The notes under the pieces: model-generated
Told to the model about the DNA's origin: nothing
Database searches by the model: none
What the model saw: only the letters and a program-made list of their open reading frames with translations
Translations under genes and position numbers: made by a program
Shown: in pieces, positions 36,525 through 48,360 of the stretch
Layout: every line of letters begins with the position of its first letter
How positions within the stretch are numbered: the first letter of the stretch is position 1
Source of the DNA: Argentina anserina
Taxonomy: Eukaryota > Streptophyta > Magnoliopsida > Rosales > Rosaceae
Length of the DNA stretch: 64,000 bases
Direction: 5' to 3'
NCBI RefSeq assembly: GCF_933775445.1
Contig: NC_065878.1
Coordinates: 22,828,395 to 22,892,394 of the forward strand

Positions 36525-36606
36525 GAGTAGAGGGACATCTAAAGCTGCATTAGCTAAACTGGTTGAATCATGGAACCAAGGCAGGGTGTTCAACCAAGTT
36601 TATAAC
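36525..36606 (+). pseudogene. UGT 3'-end fragment
   Basis: The frame reads GTSKAALAKLVESWNQG. It matches the C-terminus of the UGT pseudogene at 39.2-40.6 kb (GTSWVALTELIKSWNQG) and shares downstream sequence (caaccaag). This is the tail of a further glucosyltransferase copy whose body is missing. Confidence 0.6.
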
Positions 36607-36891
36607 TTAGAAAATGTACTTCATTTCCGTAATATTTATGAAACTGAATAAGATTCTGTGATATTTAAGAAACTGAATACCATTGGGTTTATCACTGCGA
36701 TCTCAAAAAATCTTGTATGCGCAGCGTGTATGATTTAGCTATCGAAAATACTTCACTAATGGACTTTGTATTTATTTTAAAAAGCCCAAATTGGCTGGAG
36801 GCCCACGAAGCCCACCCGCGCTTTGGTACTAAAGAGCAAGTGGACTTGGTTCAGTTATAAACCCCGTTCAGATTTGGAAACAGAGAAAGAG

Positions 36892-38368
36892 ATGCAATTC
36901 TTCGGCGGAACGGAGATAAGCCCGTCGCTGCCGGCGGCGACGGCGTCGGGAAACAACGGCCACATGATGTACGTGTTCAACCGTAACGGCGTCTGCTTAC
37001 TCTACCGGGAATGGAACCGTCCTCTTCACACTCTCAACGCTCAACAAGATCACAAGCTCATGTTCGGCTTGCTCTTCTCCCTCAAATCCCTAACCGCCAA
37101 GATGGACCCCACCGCGTACGCCATTTCCGATCACCTCCTCTTTCACTTTCAATTTCAAAACCCTAATAATTTTGATCGTTGAAGATTTCTGTGTTTTTTT
37201 TTTTGGTGAAGTGTGGAGAAAGGGAATCTAGGAGTGCCTCAATTGACCGGTCAAGGCTGCTCGTTTCATAGCTTTCAGACCAATACTTACAAGCTTAGCT
37301 TCATGGAGAGCCCCTCTGGTATTAAGGTTTGGTTCGTTTCGATTCAATTCAATTCTCCATTGGCTTTTAGATCCAGCTTAGATTGATAGGTTTTCGTTTT
37401 CGGAGTAGTTTCGTTGCAATTTTTGAGTAATTTGGTGTTTCTTGGTTAGCTACTAGTGTGTGTGCGCGCTTGATCTTGCAAATGTGGATTGCATTAGTTG
37501 TGTTTTTGAGTGTTTAATCACTTTAATGTTACGGTTATGACTTGGATTGTGCAGATTATATTGATTACTCACCCTAGGACTGGCGATTTACGGGAGTCTT
37601 TGAAGTACATTTACAACTTGTATGTTGAGTACGTTGTGAAGAACCCGCTCTATACTCCTGGAACACCTATCGGGTTAGTGATTACGCTTGTGCCAATGTG
37701 ATCTAGATTTGTTATGCTTCCGACGCTGTTATGCATGATATTTTGTTTTTGTTATTGAAATGATCGTTCTATTTGATCTGTTAAGAAAGGAAATTAATGA
37801 GATGGTTTGTAAACTGTAAAGCAACGTGTTGGGTACATTATAAGATGACTTTTTTTTGGACGCAGGCCATATATTTCGTTCTGCACTTCTGCATATGATA
37901 GCTCATGCTATACTTCTCTTTCTTTATAACTGATTTAGTTGTCTTCTATGCCTAAGGGAAAAGGGGATCATGCAGTATTCAAATTGAATGTCTAGAAAAG
38001 TCGAACCCCAACTCCAACTGGAGTCTTTATGGAAGTTAATAGTGTAATTACATCTGTTCATAAATCATATTAATGTTTGTGGAAATGTGACTTTACAGGT
38101 CTATTTACATAGTTATCTGGTTGCTTAAGGCACCTCAATTCTTTGATATGATACCACTTGAACACTAGTTTATTTCTTCAAGAATTATTAACACTTCTGC
38201 CAACCCTTCGGCTTGGTTATGAACTCTCAATCTTCTAAGTCACTGGTTTGGCTATATTATTTGTACGATTCACACAAGTGTAAACCTTTAAAATGCCAAG
38301 TGATATTTCCTTGTAGGTGTGAGCAATTTAATACAGCTCTTGACCAATATGTAAGGAGCATTTCCTAG
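36892..38368 (+). CDS. TRAPPC1: TRAPP complex subunit 1 (BET5 homologue)
   Basis: Four exons, 36892-37115, 37212-37326, 37555-37673 and 38317-38368, encode 169 aa. It is a longin/SNARE-like-fold core subunit of the TRAPP tethering complex, which acts as guanine-nucleotide exchange factor for Rab1/Ypt1-type GTPases in ER-Golgi and Golgi traffic. Recognisable segments are MMYVFNRNGVCLLYREWNRP, LMFGLLFSLKSLTAKMDP, GNLGVPQLTGQGCSFHSFQT, TYKLSFMESPSGIK, RTGDLRESLKYIYNLYVEYV and the C-terminus FNTALDQYVRSIS. From memory it is close to Arabidopsis At1g51160. The N-terminal MQFFGGTEI and the Ala-rich insert after it are plant-like extensions. All junctions are GT-AG. Confidence 0.94.
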
Positions 38369-39192
38369 AAGCTTGAGGAGGTAAATTTGATCACCAATGT
38401 ATGAGTATATAGTTGCATGCAGTTTGCGATTTTTTTTTAATTTTAAATGAGGACGGGAAAGAACATGTCAAAGTATAATCTGTATGTAACTGCTTCTTGT
38501 TGGAGGATGAATTCTGTTCAGCTTCATTTTGGCAACATCAGCCTCACTCCAGCATGATGCAGATGCACATGTTCCAGATCCAATTTATTTTAATTACCTA
38601 CGTGCTGTGGTTTCCTAGCATTATTTTTCATATTTTACAATGATAAACTCTCTAAACTTGTCACCCTTAGGTGCTTAATGGCATCATGTAATATCATAGT
38701 TTATGATTAATTGAATTCTCTAGAGAATAATTTTGATTTTTTTTATCAAAATAATTTTGAATTTGAGAACACTTACAAACGAATGAATACTATTACTATT
38801 TTTTCATTTTCTTGACTGTATATATGTGCTCTTTATAGACAACACTACAATTTTCGTCTGGGGAAACATAATCTTCTTTTCAATGTCTTTATGTAAACAT
38901 ACAGATATTATGGTTCCTTGATTTCTAGTCTTTAACACATTACAGATTTCTGTTTCATCTGTCCACTTTAAGTTGTAGACTACTTGTTGTAACCTAATTA
39001 CCGCTGTTTTGACTAAGAGCCCTCACTTAATTTTTTTGGCAATAAATCAGTGGACCCTTGACTTGATCTGATTGAGATAGGTTCCATCAGAATGAAAAGC
39101 AGAAGCAGGATAATACCTTGGTTCTATAAGGAAAACACTTAGAGGAAGGTATTTTCCTTTATTTTTTATCACAGCAGAGACGGAGCAGAGTC
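38369..39192. other. TRAPPC1 3' UTR and spacer
   Basis: AT-rich with short T and TA runs. No gene is seen before the UGT pseudogene. Confidence 0.4.
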
Positions 39193-40589
39193 ATGGAGGC
39201 AATTGTTTTATACCCATCACCACCTTTTGGCCACTTGGTTTCCATGGTAGAGTTGGGCAAAATCATACTCACTTGCCATCGTTCATGTAGTATCCATGTA
39301 CTTATCACCACCCCTCCTTACAGAGCTGATGACACCGCCCCTTAAATTGCCTTTGTCTCTGCCACTACTCCCTCCATCATCTCTCTACTATCTCTCTTCC
39401 TCCCTCCTCGACTTCCTCCCCCAACCATTAAACCTTAACCTTTGAAGTCCTTCGGCTCAACAACCCCTATGTTCACAAAGCCCTCCTTTCCATCTCCAAC
39501 AATTTTACTGTTCAAGCTTTTATCATGGACTTCTTCTGTGCTCTGGGGCTTTCTGTTGCTACTGATCTGAACATCCCAGCTTACTTTTTCTTCACGTCTG
39601 GTGCCGGATGTCTAGCTTCTTTCCTCGCCCTACCTGCTATTCACAAAAATACAGACAAGAGACTCAAAGACCTGAACTCCCTTCTCTGTATTCCTGGAGT
39701 ACCACCAATACATTCCTCTGATGTGCCAAAACCTGTCATGGAACGTAATGATAAGGCTTATGAGTGTTTCCTAGAAAACTCAACCCAATTACCAAAATTA
39801 GCTGGGATTATGTTTGAATCACTCGAATCTAGAGTTATAAGAGCACTATCAGATGGACTGCTTGCCTGAAGACCACACCACCTATATACTGTATAGGACC
39901 GTTAATCTTTTCCCAGAATCAAAGAGGTGGTGGTAGTGATGATGCCCCTCATTGTTTGACATGGCTGCACTCACAACCAAGTGGAAGTGTGGTGTTTCTC
40001 TGTTTTGGAAGCTTAGGTGTATTTACAAAGGAGCAGTTAGGGGAAATATCGATGGGGTTAGAGAGGAGTGGCCAAAGGTTCTTGTGGGTGGTGCGTAACC
40101 CACCCTCTCATAATGAAAGTGTGGCTATTGCCGTCCAACCTGACCCAGATTTGGAGTTATTGCTTCCGGATGGTTTCTTGAGTAGAACCAAGGATAGGGG
40201 TCTTGTAGTGAAGTCATGGGCACCACAAGTGGCAGTGTTGAATCATGATTCAGTAGGTGGCTGTGAGTCACTGTGGGTGGAACTCGGTGTTGGAGGCGGT
40301 ATGAGCTGGGGTGCCAATGGTGTCCTGGCCACTCTGTGCAGAGCAGAGATTTAATAGGGTTATTTTGGTGGAGGAAATAAGGATTGCTTTGCCAGTGAAC
40401 GAGTCGCTGGACGGATTTGCATATGCAACAGAGGTGGAAAAGTGAGTTAGAGAGTTAATGGAGTCTGAGGAAGGTGAGTTAATCAGAAAGAGGACAAAGG
40501 CTCTTAAGACTGAAGCTGCTGCTCTGAGTGAAGGGGGAACATCTTGGGTTGCATTAACTGAACTTATCAAATCATGGAACCAAGGCTGA
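39193..40589 (+). pseudogene. UGT88-type glucosyltransferase pseudogene 1
   Basis: It opens [20 protein letters not shown], typical of family-1 UDP-sugar glycosyltransferases of the UGT88 group, then hits stops after ~50 codons and shifts frame. Good segments recur: NIPAYFFFTSGAGCLASFLA (39525-39869 frame), [20 protein letters not shown] and [20 protein letters not shown]. The PSPG sugar-donor box starts correctly ([15 protein letters not shown]) but is scrambled after GGC, so HCGWNS and the terminal D/E-Q are lost. The C-terminus ends GTSWVALTELIKSWNQG and TGA. Multiple breaks make it non-functional. Confidence 0.9.
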
Positions 40590-42634
40590 GTAGATTCTAT
40601 CCAACCAGGTCTTTACAGTTACAATGTTATGGACTTGATAAAATTAATCTTTGAATACTTGCTGAAACTTTAGAAGTTTGATGCTAGTTTAGTGGCCCAA
40701 ATGGGTGGCAACCATAGTGTTTCAGGTCTACAGGGACTGCAAGTTTTTTTTTTGGGGTCTCTTTAATTGGTTTTCTGGTGATTTAGGCACTTCAATTACT
40801 TGGTGATGCCCAACTCTGATTTCATATTACTAGAATTAACTATTTTCTTCTGCAACACACAATTAGGACATTTCCTTTTTTTTTTCTTTTCTTCATGTTC
40901 TCTTGATATTAATTTTATGTAATTCCTGTACAGGATTGAGTTTGTCTGTCTGTCTCTTATATCCTTCATCAGGTTTCATTGATGTCAACTTATACTGTTT
41001 GCAGGTGGAAGCTATTCTGCCTATTCAGTACGACCATTATGTTAGTAGCATTCAGTAGGAACTCATGGTATGTGCAATCGCTTCATCTATGGCATGGAAA
41101 TGAACTGTTTGGGCTATTTTTGCATCATTCACCTTACCTGGCCTGTAGCAGATGGCCATTTTGGTTAAGATGGAGGTAGTGAGATTAATTACGCAGTCTG
41201 CAACTTCAATTCAACTGTTCTACATATAGGAATCTCGACTTCTTTTCACTTTTGTGTACTTTCTGCATTGTATGACCATATATTTTGCTATTTGTTTATG
41301 ATATATAGGTGTAAGCTAGAATCATGTTTTGTTTGTATCACTGTAATCAACTATCAGTTCTCTTTACATGACCTTATTCTAACCCTCTTCCAAACATATT
41401 CAACTCAGAGAAATATTACCCTTGACCCTAACGGTACAAGTTTGCTTTAGTTTCTTAGCTTAGCACAACGGTTCTGCCGGTCACTATCACATTTTGAAAT
41501 TATGTCTGGTACCATCATCACACCATCTACTAACTTCTAGATTGTGGTGCGACTTAGATACTGTGCAGCTCTGTCAATACCTCAGCGGCCCAGATCATTC
41601 TACCCTAGTGATGATGCCCTTATGACCCGATTTGTATTCTCCGGCAGTTTCACGGCAAGTAACCTCGGTCATCTTTGAATGGTGGTTAAGGGATGGGTAC
41701 CCGAGTCCCTGGGTATTCAACCTGTTCAACCTGCCTTCTTAGTATTCATCCTTGATGGATATAGATTCCTATCTTATAAATGATGAAAAGAAACAGAAAA
41801 CGACTTTACAACCCTCTTAAGCTTTCAATATAAAAATGCTCCGATCTTCCATCGGTCAATGACTTCAACGTACGAACTCATTGAGTGAGGACTGACGCTG
41901 AGTTATGTCTGAAGCCTTGAATTGTATAGAATTGAAGAAAATATCTTTAGCTCCTAGTGCTAATGTTACTTTTTCTTGCACGGGTCACAAATTCTTTTTG
42001 GTTAGGTACAACTGAAATATTTCCTTCCTTTTAGAGGAAATTTTGCAACAATTCTATGATACTCCTAGAAAATGACGATTCAGAGTTGTTTGTTGTAGAA
42101 ACACTCCGGATTTGAAGTTGTTTGTAGTGAGGGCCATCCAATGACCTAATCTAATGACTTGGACTTTACATGTTTGATATTCGTATAACTCATTAATTGT
42201 GTATCAGAGTATATATATACACTTACGTACATACTTTCGATCAAAGTTTTCTTGTTGGTGTGATTGTCTGAACCCTACCAACATTGGGCTGCAATTCCCA
42301 TCTTGATTTTCTACGTACTCGTCGGAATGTGTTTGATTGACGATTAAGATTCACCAACCTCTATATATATTAGCAATTTAACAAGTTGAATGGAAGTTTA
42401 GTTGGCAGCGAAGAATTTTGCGGATAAGTGTTCTTATCGAGCTCATAATAAGTTGAATGGAGAGTGAATGGAAATTTGGTAGCTATTTAACGGTGACTAG
42501 CCGAACACAGTGTGCACGTCTAAAATGCGCCCTTTGGTTGAGTAGTAACGTAGGTCCTATATATTTCAATGGTGATGAACAAGAAATATCCATCGATCAT
42601 AGTTTCAGTTTTACAACAATTGATTGTTGTGAAA
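40590..42634. other. Spacer between UGT pseudogenes
   Basis: No intact coding sequence. A weak TRAPPC1 exon-4-like fragment lies at 41005-41058. A solanaceous-style promoter was not sought. 42180-42230 has TA-rich runs upstream of the second UGT. Confidence 0.4.
41005..41058 (+). pseudogene. Possible TRAPPC1 last-exon relic
   Basis: After ttgcag the frame reads VEAILPIQYDHYVSSIQ and TAG. This resembles the real last exon (GCEQFNTALDQYVRSIS, TAG) in length, splice acceptor and the Y-V-x-S-I ending. Similarity is partial and could be chance. Confidence 0.3.
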
Positions 42635-43982
42635 ATGGGTGGTGACGTTATTGTTTTGTATCCATATCCAGGACTAGGCCACCCGATTTCCATGGTAGAG
42701 CTTGGCAATATCTTAGTCACTCATTACCCTTCTTTCTCCATCACAATCCTCGCCTCAACTGCACCAACCACCATTGCCGCCACTGCCAAACTGGTGGCCA
42801 GCTCCAACGATAAATTAACTAACTACATCAAAGCTGTCTCTACCGCCAACCCTGCCATCAACTTCCACCATCTCCCAATCATTTCTCTCCCGGACAACGT
42901 CGACAAGCTCAACCTCCCTTACGAATGTGCACGCCTTCAAATCTCCAACATCCTCCAAGTCTTTAAAACCCTAAAGTCAAGTCCCAAAGCCCTTATTCTC
43001 GACATGTTTTGCGACGCATTGTTCGACTTCGCGAATGTACTCAACATCCCTACATTCTACTTCTACGCCTCCGCCAGAAGGAGTCTTTGTGTCTTACTAA
43101 ACATCCCCACCTTCCATCGGACAACCAATAGTCTGACTGATTTGGGCTACACCCCGATTTCCATTTCGGGCATGCCACCAATTCGAGTTTCGGCAATGCC
43201 CAAGCTCTTGTTTGACCGCTCTACTAGTTTCTACAAGAGCTTTCTTTCGGGCTTGTCTGCTGTGCAGCAAGGTATGATATACACACAAGTGTGTGTGGTG
43301 AAAGAGGCTTATCATATAATGCACGTGTGGGTGTATGTGTTTGTATGTGGAGAAAAATGCTGCTGCATATGCGTAGAACAGAATTTTCCCTTTCTTTCTA
43401 CTTCAACTCACATGGCAAAGTCGAATGGAGTCATTCTCAACACGTTCGATTTGCTTTAAGATCGAGCTCTCAAAGCGTTGAGGGCAGGACTGTGCTTGCC
43501 TAACCAACCCACATCTCCCGTCTTCACTGTCTGACCGTTGATCTCTGGAAGGAGCGGAGATAATGATGAGCATGAGAGCTTGAAGTGGCTAAACAACCAG
43601 CCCAAAGACAGCGTTGTGTTTCTATGTTTCGGAAGCATGGGAGTATTCTCTATTGAACAGTTGGAGGCCATGGCGTTAGGGTTAGAGAAAAGTGGCTAGA
43701 GGTTTTAATTTGTGGGTGTTCGTAATCCACCTATAGAAGAGTTAACAGTAGAGGATCCAAGTTCGGGGGACATACTGCCACATGGTTTTGTGGAAAGAAC
43801 AAAGGAAAGGGGACTGGTGGTGAGGAAGTAGGCGCCTCAGGTGGAGGTACTGAAATAAGAGTGGGGATGAAATAAGAGGGAGGGTTTTGGAGTTCAGAAA
43901 TGGTGGCGTGAAGGCCAAGGAAGAAGGTGGGTCTTCTATTGCTTCCTTGGACGAGTTGGCCGAGTTGTTTAAACAAAATTAA
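42635..43982 (+). pseudogene. Anthocyanidin 5,3-O-glucosyltransferase-like pseudogene (RhGT1-like)
   Basis: The first ~210 residues are intact and, from memory, nearly the same as Rosa hybrida RhGT1, which glucosylates anthocyanidins at O5 then O3. Segments include GGDVIVLYPYPGLGHPISMV, STAPTTIAATAKLVASSNDK and MPKLLFDRSTSFYKSFLS. At ~43250 an extra block of ~140 bp is inserted before LSTSTHMAKSNGVILNTFDL. Stops then follow (after FDLL, FTV, EKSG). [20 protein letters not shown] and PHGFVERTKERGLVVRK remain. After APQVEVL the frame jumps to the C-terminal FRNGGVKAKEEGGSS-type region. Thus the whole PSPG box and ~60 following residues are deleted, leaving no UDP-sugar site. Confidence 0.92.
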
Positions 43983-45874
43983 GATGGTTATATATAGTGG
44001 ATGTGAGCAACTTATCGATGATCGAGCGTGAATATCAACTAGATAGAACTTCCATGAAAATATATAATAAGAAGTACCTACCTACAAGAACTTTGATCAT
44101 TAATTATTAAGGTTCCTTAATATCCTCGATCTGTTAGAGATACAGTATAATTAAGTATATTAGGGTTTTCTATGATTTTTTTTTCATTTGGCTAAAACAA
44201 ATAAGAGTTTAGGCAGAGCCCTTCCCCTTTAATTTACTAAAACGTGAAACCATCGACGTCTTTGTAATGGCTGGTGGCATGAATAAATGTCTCAAGTTTT
44301 TAATATCTCTGGTGTACAGATTATTGTTTGCACTTAGATGCCAATAGTTTAAAATCCCGGAAAATGGTCATAAGAAAAAGGATCCAGGAAATAGCTGCAG
44401 ATTATGTGAGCTCGATCGATCTATAGATTGAACTCGGTTTAGAACAGAAATAGCTAGCTACTTCATCTTGGTTTTTGTAAATCCTTTCATCAACTCAAAG
44501 CTTCTCATTTTACGCAGGATTAGTATAAATAGCATATGTATTGTCAGAAAATTAGAAGTTGCGACTTTAACAACAAAAGAATAAATGGTGTGCTATAACC
44601 CGCAGTTTTAATCAAACGTAGGCATTGGAAACATTCAGGAAAAAAAAGTAATTAACAACAGCAAAGTTCCGGAACTTTTAATAGGATTACAACATCTTTT
44701 CGAGTTAACTTTCACTCCGGCAAAATAAAAATGGGCGACAAACACAGTCGATCTGCTATTAGCTACGTGCTCTAATATAGTGATATATGCTTTGTCCTTC
44801 GGTAATTAATAATGTTTGGCTCTATGCAATCGACGACCCTTGGCTTGATATTCCCTCCCTAGATAAATTAACAGTCATATATCACTGTAGACTGTAGGTA
44901 TGGAGCAAATTGTATTTGTTGACATGTAGAACTTTGGGAGTTGAGTTGAGACTTGAGAGACAGGAGGAGAGGATTAGTCACGGGTACTCAAGAAACAGGT
45001 CAGAACCCGTGAAGAATGGTGCTGAATCAGATTCAAGTGGAATCTGCAACAAAACAAACTCTTGCTGTGTCCTGCATTTTAACTTGTTCTAACTTCAATC
45101 ACCACTCGACAACCCTTTAGAACAGTTCGTGAATACTTACAATAATATAGTATAAAGGCTCCATCATGCATCATATATCACTACGAACATAGCTTGGAGT
45201 TTTCTCTATCTCTCTCTCTCGCATCATTTTTCTATAGCGACCCGTGACAGAAACAAAGAAGTCGGGGCCATAAGCTTTCTGGAGTAGTTCTATCCACACC
45301 TCTATGGTTATGTATATATCGCACTCAATGATCGAGTACGGCAGTGCATGCTCCCTTGATCGATCAGATGAGCTTTTTGCATGTGATGTGATGAATTTAG
45401 GCCTCAAGTATATCACATTGTGCTGTCGACATTGATAGGTTCAATTCTGTATATGCAAACTTTATCTAAGTTATGGTTAGAAGATCAATTTCTGGCTTTG
45501 AAAGAAGACATGCGTAATGAACGTAATCATTCTAATTTGGGAAACAAAATTAAAGAGATGAATTCCATCTTTTGAGTAGATAAAGAGTGGACGTATCGGA
45601 CGTATAATATTTCCCATATAATATCTAGTCGTATTCCAAGAGCCATATATGATATATGTGTGTTCTAACAAAACTCAAACTTTTCGGATGCAACATCTGT
45701 GTTTCATGTAGTACTTCTTAACATCAAAGAAACATTAAGCCAAGGAGAGCTAGCTGCAAGACCTATTTTGGCCATATACAGTTCCATAAGAAAGAATTGA
45801 AATCAAGTTTATAAAAGAAAATAAAAATATTGCATATGCAAAACTTACTAGATATAACTTATTACAATTCAGCG
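43983..45874. other. Spacer between UGT pseudogene 2 and ABCG gene
   Basis: AT-rich. A small + ORF at 44910-45092 is unrecognised. The portion nearest 45874 is the likely 3' UTR of the minus-strand ABCG gene. Confidence 0.4.
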
Positions 45875-47911
45875 CTACTTCTTTGATCTTGAAACCCTTC
45901 TGATCAAAACCATCAAACACAGCACACGGTAGGCAACGAAGAATCCAATCAAGATATAAATGTTGGTCCACCTTTGCCCTTCATGGAGCCCTCTCTTCTG
46001 CAGCACATCACCTCCAGTCACCATGCATGTACCACTCCCTGTACTATTCTTACTCCGATCATCGGAGTACCATATCATACACGTCGACACAAGGCAACCA
46101 TACTCATTGATCAAAAGGGCGTCAAGAGCATACTTGTACATAGAAAAGAAGTGCATGAACAACCAATACTTGGGCATGTTATCCTTGGAAATAAAGTAGC
46201 CAGAAAATAGAAAGAAACCGCCGAGACTAATTGTCACAAGCGAAGTCCCGGCGATGTAGTTTGGGGCAAGTGAACTCAAGAAGAGGACGAAAGAGTTGGC
46301 CATTAACACAATGATCCATATCACTAAGACGAAGTAAGCAAAAGCTTGCCAACTAGCACAAAGACCTACCAAGAAGTAGACACAGACCGAGTATATGACC
46401 GCAATCGCAAGCAAGTAGGGTAAGAAAACTAGGGTATTGGCGATCAGATACGACGAGAGCCTGTAAATACCACCAGAAGTTTCTCTAAGAAGAATAGGTC
46501 TTTCGTTGATGAAGATCGGAAGTGTTTCAGTTGTGGAGGACAGAAGGAAAGTGAGAGTGAAAGCAAAAAGACCAAACCTCTTCTCGATTCCTTGCTTGTC
46601 CAACCCGATGTTTATGTAAATGGTGCCCAAAACCAAACCCACTAGTAAAGCCTCCAGGGTGTTCGTTAAGAGTAGCTGCCTGGTTCTGTATATGATTTTC
46701 CAAAAGCGATTGTAAAGAGTCAAAATCTCGTGGATTCTAGAGCTTTTGTAACGGACAACATGTCTAGCTCCATCACCATCATCAGAATTTGGAGAAGAGA
46801 TTAATGGAGGTGAATTGGTGGACAGGATAGGTTTAGGGACTGCGAGGCGGTTTAGTATTTCCATGGTGTATTCCAAGGCGTTGAGCTGTGGAGGGACAGT
46901 GAAGCCATTTGACAGGAGAAACTCTTCCAGAGAAGAAAGCGTTCCGTGGTGGACAACTTCACCTTTTGAAAGCAGGAGGATTCTATCAATGTTGGAGAGT
47001 ATTTTGAAGCTGGGTTGGTGGATTGATAGAACCACCGTGCGCTGACGGGTGGTGCAGATGGACTTGAGGGTCTGCATTACGTTGAAAGCAGAGGTACTGT
47101 CGAGGCCGGAGGTGGGTTCATCGAGAATTAATACCGCCGGGTCATGTAGAAGGCTCAGACCAATGGAGACGCGGCGACGTTCACCACCGGATAGGCCGTG
47201 GCCGAGGCGCGTGTTGGTCAAGTGCGTGAGCCGGAGCTCAGAGAGAACTGAGGAGACGATGGTGTCAATGTTGGACTTGTTAGGGTTGGGGATAAGGAGG
47301 CAGGCGGCAAAGGCGAAGGTCTCGTAAACTGTGAGAAGGGGAAGGCATGCATCATGTTGAGGGACGTAGGCGGAGAGTTTTCGAAAAGATGAAGGATTGA
47401 CCGGGGAGGAGTTGAGGAGGAGGGCACCGCTTGTGGGGGAGGTTCGGGCAGCTAGAATATCGAGGAGGGTGGACTTTCCGGCGCCGCTAGGGCCAACAAC
47501 GGCGAGGATTTGGGAAGGGTAGGCAGTGAGGGTGATGTCGCGGAGGATGTAAGTGGGGGAAGAAGAGAAGGTGCATGGCTTGAAGAGGAAGTTAAGTGGA
47601 GCAAAGGTGGTAGTTGCGGTGGTGGATTTGGTGTAAGAGATTGAAGATGCTGTTAGTTCATGGGTTTTGGATGCAGGTAGGGCTGGTGTGTCTTCCATGG
47701 ATGAGTTGAGGCTGTTTAGGAGGTGGGGTTGGATGAAGGGTGGAGCTTTGGACTTGAAGGAGTGAAAAGAGCTGAGAGATATGCATGTAGTAGTAGTTGA
47801 AGTGTTGGAACGGACATGTGGTGATGATTGTGGTTTCTCCATTAGTACTGCACAAGTACTTGGAATTTGAGAATGTGAGAATAATGTTTTTTTCTTGGAA
47901 TATTGATGCAT
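45875..47911 (-). CDS. ABCG8: ABC transporter G family half-transporter (ABCG8-like)
   Basis: Intronless. The full ORF from 47911 is 678 codons; in-frame ATGs at 47842 and 47701 give 655 and 608 aa. The 47701 start (MEDTPALPASKTHELTASSI) best fits Arabidopsis ABCG4/8 (~580-590 aa). The nucleotide-binding domain comes first: Walker A GPSGAGKSTLLD, Q-loop region YVPQHD, signature LSGGERRRVSIG, Walker B VLILDEPTSGLDS and switch SIHQPS. Six membrane helices follow (LEALLVGLVLGTIYINIG, LAIAVIYSVCVYFLVGLC, YFVLVIWIIVLMANSFVLF), with a Cys-bearing loop before the last. This is the reverse NBD-TMD order of white-brown half-transporters, which dimerise in the plasma membrane; the substrate is unknown. 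Confidence 0.94.
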   Translation of the reverse strand: MHQYSKKKTLFSHSQIPSTCAVLMEKPQSSPHVRSNTSTTTTCISLSSFHSFKSKAPPFIQPHLLNSLNSSMEDTPALPASKTHELTASSISYTKSTTATTTFAPLNFLFKPCTFSSSPTYILRDITLTAYPSQILAVVGPSGAGKSTLLDILAARTSPTSGALLLNSSPVNPSSFRKLSAYVPQHDACLPLLTVYETFAFAACLLIPNPNKSNIDTIVSSVLSELRLTHLTNTRLGHGLSGGERRRVSIGLSLLHDPAVLILDEPTSGLDSTSAFNVMQTLKSICTTRQRTVVLSIHQPSFKILSNIDRILLLSKGEVVHHGTLSSLEEFLLSNGFTVPPQLNALEYTMEILNRLAVPKPILSTNSPPLISSPNSDDGDGARHVVRYKSSRIHEILTLYNRFWKIIYRTRQLLLTNTLEALLVGLVLGTIYINIGLDKQGIEKRFGLFAFTLTFLLSSTTETLPIFINERPILLRETSGGIYRLSSYLIANTLVFLPYLLAIAVIYSVCVYFLVGLCASWQAFAYFVLVIWIIVLMANSFVLFLSSLAPNYIAGTSLVTISLGGFFLFSGYFISKDNMPKYWLFMHFFSMYKYALDALLINEYGCLVSTCMIWYSDDRSKNSTGSGTCMVTGGDVLQKRGLHEGQRWTNIYILIGFFVAYRVLCLMVLIRRVSRSKK

Positions 47912-48326
47912 AAAATCAGTGCTAATGAACGGTGCACAACAAGGTGATTAGCTTTATGCAAGAAGAATCAGCTCATTTAAAGGATTGTGAACAAAATTAA
48001 AAAATGGCCTAGCTGTTTGACTTTTACGTTCTAAGATGATCCTTAATTAACTTGTAATTAAGTTTCTTAATTGGTTAACATTATTCTTCGAGGGGGCCTT
48101 TCAAACGAGCTAGAGATCATTAAGTTTCGGACTTTCAAATTAATAGTTCATGAGACCCGGCCACTATCCGATCACATTTTAAAATTCAGGTGTGTATATA
48201 TAACTATATCATATATGTAATATATAAGATAAATATATAGTCATTAAGTTCATAATTTGTAATTATATTTAGCCTTCATAATTTTCGATTTAGATCGAAA
48301 AATTGAAAATAAAAAAGATGTATGTA

Positions 48327-48360
<34 letters not shown>

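Noticed and set aside
39193..40589. Functional two-exon UGT gene
   Set aside because: Stops and frameshifts occur in several places without splice sites, and the PSPG box is scrambled.
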